DNA from: an uncultured Bacilli bacterium
Lineage (GTDB): Bacteria > Bacillota_I > Bacilli_A > RF39 > UBA660
Length of the DNA: 9,786 bases
Assembly: GCA_944351315.1 (NCBI GenBank)
Contig: CALVPL010000013.1
Span: 1 to 9,786, forward strand
Direction of reading: 5' to 3'
A program made the position numbers and the translations under genes. Numbering within the stretch: position 1 is the first letter of the stretch; each line of letters starts with the position of its first letter. The notes beneath the pieces were generated by a model. The model saw only the letters and a program-made list of their open reading frames with translations, had not been told where the DNA came from and did no database searches. Of the stretch, positions 1-5,094 are shown piece after piece.

Positions 1-203
1 GAATTAAAAGATATGAAGAAATGGAAAAAACTCTATCTATTTTAGATGAAAAAAACGAAAAACAAGAAAAAAAAGAACAAGCTCTTACTTTAGAAAGAAC
101 TAAAAGAGCCAAACAAGCTGGATATGCCAATGGAGCTGCTCTACTTTTTGTCGTTTTAAACTTAGGATTGTTTTTAGCCTGCTTACTACTATTTTTCCAA
201 TAG
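1..203 (+). CDS. C-terminal end of an unidentified single-helix membrane protein (5' end outside window)
   Basis: I do not recognise this protein. The frame is open from the window edge (I-K-R-Y-E-E before the first ATG at 21) and no Shine-Dalgarno precedes that ATG, so it is most likely the tail of a longer gene and not a 60-residue protein. What is visible is a very charged, Lys/Glu/Gln-rich stretch, probably helical or coiled coil, followed by a basic patch (ERTKRAKQAG). It ends in one hydrophobic segment of about 22 residues that stops at the C-terminus (...LLLFFQ). The basic residues before the helix suggest the charged part is cytoplasmic and the C-terminus is at the outer face, as in tail-anchored proteins. 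The TAG stop lies inside the 3' arm of a terminator hairpin, so spoVS downstream probably has its own promoter. In Bacillus, rny and ymdB lie near spoVS, but nothing here identifies the fragment with either. Confidence 0.6.
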   Translation, partial: IKRYEEMEKTLSILDEKNEKQEKKEQALTLERTKRAKQAGYANGAALLFVVLNLGLFLACLLLFFQ

Positions 204-216
204 TAGTATTTTTTTT
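184..216 (+). terminator. Intrinsic terminator of the upstream membrane protein gene
   Basis: A 10-bp perfect stem (TACTACTATT at 184-193 with AATAGTAGTA at 199-208) has a 5-nt loop and is followed by eight T's at 209-216. The stop codon TAG (201-203) is part of the 3' arm. Confidence 0.85.
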
Positions 217-253
217 ATCCCATGCATATAGTTAAATATCGGAGGTTAAAACA

Positions 254-514
254 ATGGAAATATTAAAAGTTTCATCAAAATCAAATCCTAGCAAAGTTGC
301 TGGTGCTATCGCCAATATTTATCGCGAACAAAAAATGGTCGAAATACAAACTATTGGTGCCGGTAGCTTAAATCAAGCGATTAAAGCCGTTGCCATTGCT
401 AGAGGTTTTGTCGCACCAAGTGGCGATAATCTAATAGTTATTCCAGCATTCAACGATATTACAATTAATGGCGAAAATAAAACAGCAATAAAACTTATTG
501 TAACAAATAAATAA
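254..514 (+). CDS. spoVS: Stage V sporulation protein S (SpoVS)
   Basis: SpoVS is a small (86 residue) Alba-like nucleic-acid-binding protein. In Bacillus subtilis it affects coat assembly, septation and spore development, and homologues also occur in non-sporulating bacteria. The whole chain matches the family: start MEILKVSSKSNPSKVAGAI, the central QTIGAGSLNQAIKA block, the AIARGFVAPSG loop, and a C-terminal strand ending in AIKLIVTNK. The length equals the usual 86 residues. The start is secure: GGAGG at 241-245 lies 8 nt before the ATG. Only about 24 nt separate the preceding terminator from this site, and I see no convincing -35/-10 pair there, so the promoter is undefined. The TAA stop is inside the downstream terminator stem. 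Presence of spoVS does not by itself show that the organism sporulates. Confidence 0.96.
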   Translation: MEILKVSSKSNPSKVAGAIANIYREQKMVEIQTIGAGSLNQAIKAVAIARGFVAPSGDNLIVIPAFNDITINGENKTAIKLIVTNK

Positions 515-544
515 AGAATCTTTTTCGAGATTCTTTATTTTTTT
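510..544. terminator. Bidirectional intrinsic terminator between convergent spoVS and the DUF3419-like gene
   Basis: A 12-bp perfect stem (510-521 with 528-539) has a 6-nt loop (TTTTCG) and is followed by T's at 540-544 on the plus strand. On the minus strand it is followed by a weaker T-rich stretch (ATTTGTT). Both stop codons, TAA of spoVS (512-514) and TAA of the minus-strand gene (535-537), lie inside the stem. Confidence 0.85.
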
Positions 545-1464
545 AAAACTAAAGCTAAATCTTTTGCTCCAATACCATGACCAAATCCAGAAGCATTTAA
601 TAAAATTTCATCTGTACAAATAGATTCTAGTTGTTGATATAATTGCATATTTTTTAGCTGATATTTTTGATTTTTCACATTCTTTTTCTTTAAATCTTCT
701 AAAGCATAAGAATGAAAATAATGAACAGCTAAAACACCACCAGAAGCTAAAGAATTATACAAAACAGGAAAATTTTCTTTTAAAAATTGTTCAATAGGTA
801 TTCCAGCAAAAAATAAAATATTACTTAAAAAGATAAAATCATATGGTCCTTGAATTTTACTAAAAAGTTGTTGCTTATCAAAAATATCCATAGATAGAAA
901 TCCAACTTGTGATTTTAAAAGTTTAGCTTTTAATTCATAAAATTCTTTTTCATTATAAAAAGAAAAATTTTGTTGACATTTTAAAAGAAAATGCTCACTA
1001 TTTTGAGTATATCGATGAGTAAATAATTTTTTTATTTGATCCATTGAAAAATTTTTAAACAATCCTTGAAAAAAAATAATAGATTCATTTGGTAAAAAAG
1101 CAATGGTTTTTTGAAAAGTTTCTGGAGTTAAAAAAGTTTGAAATAGAGTCAAAAATTCCTCATAAGAAAAAGCTTGAATAGCTGCAATTTTCAAATTCAA
1201 CATATGTCTAGATAATTTATTAATATCAAAAGCATCTACAGTCGAAAATCCTTGATATATAGCTTCAATAGGTTGATCTCCACTACCATTCACAATCAAA
1301 GCTTTATTAGTATTTCTCTTAGTTTTCATTAATAGTTCTTTAAAATTATCTCCACCATTATACATCAATTTATCATACTCGCGGTAAATAGCTTGTCCCG
1401 TAGTATTAGCTTGAATCAATAATGAAGAATAATTTAATTCTTTTTTCACACTAATATCTTCCAT
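535..1464 (-). CDS. DUF3419/BtaA-like SAM-binding protein
   Basis: This is a predicted Rossmann-fold SAM-binding protein of 309 residues resembling DUF3419. That family includes BtaA, the S-adenosylmethionine:diacylglycerol 3-amino-3-carboxypropyl transferase of betaine-lipid synthesis. Visible motifs, numbered from the chosen start, are a glycine loop ALIVNGSGDQ (55-64), an acidic strand end VDAFDIN (76-82), the family-typical LKIAAIQAFSYEEFLTLF (91-108) and YDFIFLSNIL (208-217). The longer ORF begins at 1488, but that ATG lies about 3 nt from the -10 box of a perfect promoter. The ATG at 1462-1464 follows a GGGGGA element and is preferred. The gene is monocistronic, with its own promoter (1491-1519) and terminator (510-544). 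No BtaB-like N-methyltransferase is adjacent, so a betaine-lipid role is not shown. It could transfer another group or act on a polar metabolite. Family assignment is by remembered motif pattern only. Confidence 0.75.
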   Translation of the reverse strand: MEDISVKKELNYSSLLIQANTTGQAIYREYDKLMYNGGDNFKELLMKTKRNTNKALIVNGSGDQPIEAIYQGFSTVDAFDINKLSRHMLNLKIAAIQAFSYEEFLTLFQTFLTPETFQKTIAFLPNESIIFFQGLFKNFSMDQIKKLFTHRYTQNSEHFLLKCQQNFSFYNEKEFYELKAKLLKSQVGFLSMDIFDKQQLFSKIQGPYDFIFLSNILFFAGIPIEQFLKENFPVLYNSLASGGVLAVHYFHSYALEDLKKKNVKNQKYQLKNMQLYQQLESICTDEILLNASGFGHGIGAKDLALVLKK

Positions 1465-1490
1465 AATATTTCCCCCATAAAGTACCATGT

Positions 1491-1519
1491 ATTATATATT
1501 TTTTTCTATTTATTGTCAA
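1491..1519 (-). promoter_or_regulatory. Consensus sigma-A promoter of the DUF3419-like gene
   Basis: On the minus strand, TTGACA (1519-1514) and TATAAT (1496-1491) are separated by exactly 17 nt, a 12/12 consensus match. The predicted transcript start is near 1484, giving a leader of about 20 nt to the ATG at 1464. Confidence 0.9.
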
Positions 1520-1530
1520 ATTAAGCAAAC

Positions 1531-1553
1531 AAAAAGATTGCCTAAAGACAATC
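1531..1553 (-). terminator. Intrinsic terminator of the methyltransferase operon
   Basis: On the minus strand, GATTGTC (1553-1547), loop TTTA and GGCAATC (1542-1536) form a 7-bp stem with one G-U pair, followed by TTTTT (1535-1531). It begins 6 nt after the stop codon. Confidence 0.75.
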
Positions 1554-1559
1554 CTTCTT

Positions 1560-2426
1560 CTATTTTTTCTGCCACATTGCAGTTACTCCACAAGGTAAAA
1601 CAAGTTGACTATCTTTCATCGGTAATCCAATTTCATCACTGGATATCTTTCCTTCTTGTTTTTTATTTATAGTCAAATATAACAAATTTTCTAAGACCGT
1701 TTTAGATAATCCTGTACTATAAGAATTAATTAAAAATAAGACAAAACGATCACTCATTAATTCTTGACAAGCTAAAACCAATTCATATAAATTTTCTTCA
1801 ATAGTCCAAACTTCTTTTTTACTTCCTCTTCCAAAACTTGGTGGATCCATCAAAATAATATCATATTTATTGCCTCTTCTGATTTCTCTTTTGACAAATT
1901 TTAAACAATCATCAACAATAAAACGAATCGGTTTATCTTCTAAATGATTTACTTTTACATTTTCTTTCGCCCAATCTACCATTCCTTTTGAAGAATCAAC
2001 ATGCACAACACTCGCTCCAGCAGATAAAGCCGCGATAGATGCAGCTCCTGTATAAGCAAAAAGATTTAATACTTTTAAAGGTCGATTTTCTTTTTGAATT
2101 GTTTCTCTTAATAAATTCCAATTGGTAGCTTGTTCAGGAAACAAACCAGTATGTTTAAAACCCATTAATTTTAAACAAAAAGTTAAATCTTTATAATGGA
2201 CATAAAAAGGACTGACAATGTTTTTTCTTTCTTCCCATTCTCCTCCACCACTTTTACTCCGATGATAAATAGCATCAGCATTTTTCCAAAGTTCTTTAAA
2301 AGTTTCATTAGGCCAAATAATTTGAGGATCTGGACGAATCAAAGTAACATTACCCCAACACTCAAGTTTTTCACCATGAGCCATATCTAAAATTTGATAC
2401 TCTTTAAAATCTTCTACTATTCTCAT
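1560..2426 (-). CDS. COG1092-type class I SAM-dependent (RNA) methyltransferase, RlmI-like without PUA
   Basis: This 288-residue protein belongs to the Methyltrans_SAM (PF10672)/COG1092 group, whose best known member is the 23S rRNA methyltransferase RlmI. Visible elements are FPEQATNW (96-103), SAM motif I VLNLFAYTGAAS (119-130), the acidic residue after strand 2 (VHVDSS, D144), the second acidic pair VDDCLKF (171-177), and the catalytic-region loop MDPPSFGRG (193-201). It is shorter than RlmI (about 396 residues) and lacks an N-terminal PUA domain, having its own 100-residue N-terminal part instead. At the place where RlmI-type m5C enzymes carry a TCS-like catalytic cysteine, this protein has LINSYSTGL (232-240) with no Cys, so the modified base is uncertain. 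It overlaps the upstream membrane protein gene by an ATGA junction (2423-2426), with AGAGG just upstream, so the two are translationally coupled. It is likely an RNA methyltransferase of unknown target. Confidence 0.85.
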   Translation of the reverse strand: MRIVEDFKEYQILDMAHGEKLECWGNVTLIRPDPQIIWPNETFKELWKNADAIYHRSKSGGGEWEERKNIVSPFYVHYKDLTFCLKLMGFKHTGLFPEQATNWNLLRETIQKENRPLKVLNLFAYTGAASIAALSAGASVVHVDSSKGMVDWAKENVKVNHLEDKPIRFIVDDCLKFVKREIRRGNKYDIILMDPPSFGRGSKKEVWTIEENLYELVLACQELMSDRFVLFLINSYSTGLSKTVLENLLYLTINKKQEGKISSDEIGLPMKDSQLVLPCGVTAMWQKK

Positions 2427-2959
2427 TTTATTTTTCCTCTTGTTAAATAAATCAACATATTTTCTTGAAAATCTAAAACACCACAGAAAAATGTAAAGTA
2501 TCCCATTAATAAAATACTTGTTTCATCACGAAAAGCAAAATTAGCACAAGTTAAAACTCCAGCCAAAAAGAAAAGTACTAACAATCCCATTTCTAAACAC
2601 CAAACTTTACTTTTTCGATCATGGAAAAAATCAGCTCTTTTAGCTCTAGCTAAAGAAACAAAAAGAATCCAAATCAATAAAGTTAAAGAAAATATTTTAG
2701 GAGTTTCTGTCAAATCCCATAAAAAACTTGAACATAATAAAAGAATACTTACTAAAAAAATCAAAAATGAAGACCATTCTTTATCTTTATATTGAATAAC
2801 AAATTGAATTAAAGAAATTATACTAAAAACACCTAGAAATAATCGATAAACAAAAGTTAAATCCAATATATTTAATAAAGGAAATAATAACAAAATCATT
2901 CCAAGTAAAACAATGGCTCCACTACCCCATACACTATAAATAATTCGTTCTTGTTTCAT
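2423..2959 (-). CDS. Six-helix HdeD/DUF308-like membrane protein
   Basis: This 178-residue protein is almost entirely membrane. Six hydrophobic segments can be seen at about residues 12-32, 37-56, 63-82, 88-106, 121-140 and 147-166, with a basic cytoplasmic-type linker RAKRADFFHDRKSK between helices 4 and 5. The number and spacing of helices and the glycine pattern of helix 1 (GSGAIVLLGMILLLFPLL) resemble HdeD-like DUF308 proteins, but the match is loose and no function is known for those in Firmicutes. The start ATG follows GGAAGGTG at 5 nt spacing. It is the first gene of a two-gene operon with the methyltransferase, and its TGA stop is shared in the ATGA overlap. TGA as terminator here also argues for the standard code. 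Confidence 0.75.
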   Translation of the reverse strand: MKQERIIYSVWGSGAIVLLGMILLLFPLLNILDLTFVYRLFLGVFSIISLIQFVIQYKDKEWSSFLIFLVSILLLCSSFLWDLTETPKIFSLTLLIWILFVSLARAKRADFFHDRKSKVWCLEMGLLVLFFLAGVLTCANFAFRDETSILLMGYFTFFCGVLDFQENMLIYLTRGKIK

Positions 2960-2977
2960 AATACACCTTCCATTAAT

Positions 2978-3006
2978 ATTATAAAATTATTTTTTCATTT
3001 TCACAA
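2978..3006 (-). promoter_or_regulatory. Sigma-A promoter of the HdeD-like/methyltransferase operon
   Basis: On the minus strand, TTGTGA (3006-3001, 4/6 consensus), a 17-nt spacer and TATAAT (2983-2978). The predicted transcript begins near 2971 with GGAAGGTG, so the leader is only about 12 nt. The -35 box directly abuts the T-tract of the surface gene's terminator. Confidence 0.75.
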
Positions 3007-3035
3007 GAAAAAAAGAATGATCTAATTTCATTCTT
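3007..3035 (-). terminator. Intrinsic terminator of the surface protein gene
   Basis: On the minus strand, AAGAATGA (3035-3028), a 7-nt loop and TCATTCTT (3020-3013) form a perfect 8-bp stem running into a T-rich tract (TTTTTTTC, about 3014-3007). The TGA stop codon (3030-3028) is within the 5' arm. Confidence 0.85.
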
Positions 3036-4956
3036 CAATACGGTATGGATTAGAAGCACTACCATCACCAAATTTTAAGCTATTTGGCTTTAAATTTATA
3101 ACAGGTCGAACGCCATATTTGAAGCTTGTAACAGAGCTATACGAGCCATCTGAACCTTTTACATAATATACATTCGCTTTACCAGAAAAAGAATGAGGAG
3201 ATAATGACCAATAACTATTCCCAGTATATAAATAATAACTAGAATTAATACTTGTTTGTCCTCCAGCTATATGATTTTCGTCTGCAGTAAGTAATCCTAT
3301 CGGATAAATAAGATCTCCATTGCCCATTATCTCATCATCAACAGTAAAGCGATCATTTTGCTGTTCACAAGTTAATCGGATTTCGTAATTTAAACTATAT
3401 CCTCTATATTTGGTTTGTTCTGTTCCATAAGCCAATTGACTATAATCAGGAGCATTATTAAATCCTAAACTACGATCATTACAAAATAAAGTATCTACTA
3501 TATATTGCTCATATTTAGTATTTTTTATATGACTTTCATACCATGCATCTACTACTGTTTTGATTGCACTATCATTCGTATTGGTTTGAGCTTTTTCTTT
3601 ACTTGTCGTACCATACCTTACTTCACTATATCCAATCTTAGCATTACTACTACCATCACTTGGTTCTACACTTATTACTTTTCGGACATAAGAAGCTGAT
3701 GAACTAGAATTTCGACTAACCATGTACCACCCAACATAATCTTCTGTTATTTCTGTTCCTAATAAGCCAATTGGATCTTTCAATGTAAACCGATCTTTTG
3801 CTGCATCATAGGTATATTCTTGAGAAAAATACATTGTTGAAGTTGGTCCAGGACTTAAAAACACATGAGTATACGCGGCATCTTCTCCGACAATGCCATC
3901 TCGATTTCCGTACATATATCCTACTCCAGCATTATCATCAGATACATTGGAATTTACAGTTTCTTGAACATTATCTTTTTTCCAATATTCATTATATGCA
4001 CTTTCTCCTATTTGAGTATAATTTGTGTCTGCATCATTATAGCCATTTTTTAAAATATCACTCTTATTTGGTAAGGCATCGATGACACTTGCATCTCCGG
4101 CGTAGATCATTCTTATGGAATCATCCCCATTGATTCTTAGAATTCGCCAATAAGCATTAGCAAATTTTACCCAATTATTTTCTACTGTACCTCTAAAATA
4201 ATAACTAGTTCCATAATCATCTGGGGCACTACAAAGGTAGTTGTTTGTAGCTTCCATTTTAGTTATTTTTACTGTTCCATCTTCATTTACTTCTGGACAG
4301 GCTCCTGTATCATCTAACTGAGCAATGATATTACAATTAATACTATCTTCCCCATATTTTTCTACACATAAATCGTAATCGGTTGGTATTTCTGTAATGT
4401 ATGAAGCTGTGATTGTTATTTTTCCTTCAAATGTTTTATTGCTTACTGGATCATCCATTCCCACATTCTCATCAATCCATAATCCGAATGTATGTGTTTT
4501 TTCTTCATTATGATCTAAATATCCTGTAGTTAATTTATAAGATGTTGTTGCATTGTCTAAAGTTGTTTGAACAACTTCATTTTCGGTTAAAACTTTTGCA
4601 TTAGAATCCAACATTCCTTTAACATATTGACTATCTAAAGTTGTTGTATTTAAGATTTCTAAATTCACTTTATAACTAACATAAGAAGCACACTTATTAG
4701 ATATTTTAAATGTATAAGGAGTAAGAGTACTTCCTTCTTCATCCGTCATTGGATAAGCTTTAGAAAGAGTAATCGCTTCACTTTCTTCAATAAACTCAAT
4801 ATCAAAACAATCTGTTACTACTTGATTGGTTCCACTTTGAATATGCGTTAAATACCAATATGCATAAGAAATACCGATACAAATCATAAACAATATTAAA
4901 ATAAACAATATTAAAGCTTTTTTATTTTCTTTTAAAGCTAGTACTTTTTCTTTCAT
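3028..4956 (-). CDS. Membrane-anchored surface protein: TasA/camelysin-like N-terminus, DUF6273-like C-terminus
   Basis: This is a predicted extracellular protein of 642 residues whose function is unknown. A basic N-terminus (MKEKVLALKENKK) precedes one hydrophobic segment (about 14-35, ending ISYAYW), giving a type II anchor or a SipW-type cleavable signal. Residues 40-190 look like the beta-sandwich of TasA/camelysin-type matrix proteins (DCFDIEF, AYPMTDEEG, LTPYTFKISNKC). From about 240 a second region has the pattern of DUF6273-type domains: WVKFANAYWRILRINGDDSIRMIY (split 262-285), IYPIGLLTADE (550-560), YWSLSP (582-587) and GVRPVINLKP (615-624), ending in GDGSASNPYRIE. Related FGE/C-type-lectin folds bind ligands. 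Extracellular Cys at 50, 89, 197, 208, 220, 242, 492 and 530 could form disulfides. There is no LPXTG motif. The 4968 ATG lies within about 3 nt of the predicted transcript start, while the 4956 ATG follows GGTGGG and is preferred. The upstream G13 tract may control it. Confidence 0.8.
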   Translation of the reverse strand: MKEKVLALKENKKALILFILILFMICIGISYAYWYLTHIQSGTNQVVTDCFDIEFIEESEAITLSKAYPMTDEEGSTLTPYTFKISNKCASYVSYKVNLEILNTTTLDSQYVKGMLDSNAKVLTENEVVQTTLDNATTSYKLTTGYLDHNEEKTHTFGLWIDENVGMDDPVSNKTFEGKITITASYITEIPTDYDLCVEKYGEDSINCNIIAQLDDTGACPEVNEDGTVKITKMEATNNYLCSAPDDYGTSYYFRGTVENNWVKFANAYWRILRINGDDSIRMIYAGDASVIDALPNKSDILKNGYNDADTNYTQIGESAYNEYWKKDNVQETVNSNVSDDNAGVGYMYGNRDGIVGEDAAYTHVFLSPGPTSTMYFSQEYTYDAAKDRFTLKDPIGLLGTEITEDYVGWYMVSRNSSSSASYVRKVISVEPSDGSSNAKIGYSEVRYGTTSKEKAQTNTNDSAIKTVVDAWYESHIKNTKYEQYIVDTLFCNDRSLGFNNAPDYSQLAYGTEQTKYRGYSLNYEIRLTCEQQNDRFTVDDEIMGNGDLIYPIGLLTADENHIAGGQTSINSSYYLYTGNSYWSLSPHSFSGKANVYYVKGSDGSYSSVTSFKYGVRPVINLKPNSLKFGDGSASNPYRIEE

Positions 4957-4977
4957 ATGCCCACCCATTCTTTTTTT

Positions 4978-4983
4978 ATTATA
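4978..4983 (-). promoter_or_regulatory. Candidate proximal -10 box of the surface protein gene
   Basis: A perfect TATAAT lies on the minus strand 22 nt before the chosen ATG, the same distance as at other genes here. The 17-nt-spaced -35 position reads AGTAAT, which is poor, so this box may be weak or may need an activator. Confidence 0.4.
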
Positions 4984-4993
4984 ACCTAAAACT

Positions 4994-5023
4994 AAAAAAA
5001 ATTACTATAATCCCTTATAATAA
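4994..5023 (-). terminator. AT-only intrinsic terminator-like hairpin after the PBP gene
   Basis: On the minus strand, TTATTATAA (5023-5015), loop GGGA and TTATAGTAA (5010-5002) pair over 9 bp with one G-U, followed by eight T's (5001-4994). With no G-C pair the stem is weak, so read-through from the PBP gene into the surface gene is likely. Confidence 0.5.
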
Positions 5024-5053
5024 TTTTATCACACCCCCCCCCCCCCAGAGCAA
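5023..5053 (-). promoter_or_regulatory. Candidate distal promoter of the surface gene with a G13 spacer
   Basis: On the minus strand, TTGCTC (5053-5048, -35-like) is followed by a 19-nt spacer made mostly of thirteen G's, then the extended -10 TGATAAAAT (5031-5023; TGn plus 5/6 of TATAAT). The spacer is 2 nt longer than the 17-nt optimum, so loss of two G's would bring it to ideal spacing. Transcripts would start near 5016, inside the terminator hairpin's 5' arm, so they would not form that hairpin. The -35 match is weak; the -10 is good. Confidence 0.45.
5034..5046. repeat. Thirteen-base C/G homopolymer (C13 on plus, G13 on minus)
   Basis: An uninterrupted run of 13 C's lies between the PBP stop and the surface protein gene. 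I noticed no other G or C run longer than about five in this AT-rich window. Tracts of this length are prone to slipped-strand length change. Confidence 0.95.
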
Positions 5054-5094
5054 TTTGTGAGTTGGCTTTTTTACACAATGTTGACGTCTTTCTA

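Noticed and set aside
1487..2390. Two plus-strand open frames over the methyltransferase gene.
   Set aside because: They are antisense to a well-supported gene and have no ribosome binding site or recognisable protein pattern.
3505..4085. Plus-strand open frames of 62-95 codons inside the surface protein gene.
   Set aside because: They are shadows of the minus-strand gene: no ribosome binding sites, odd His/Tyr/Leu- or Ile/Phe/Cys-rich composition, and two overlap each other in different frames.
5055..5078. TTGTG / CACAA inverted repeat after the PBP stop as a possible terminator.
   Set aside because: Five base pairs with a 14-nt loop and no T-tract. The U8 hairpin at 4994-5023 is the better terminator candidate.
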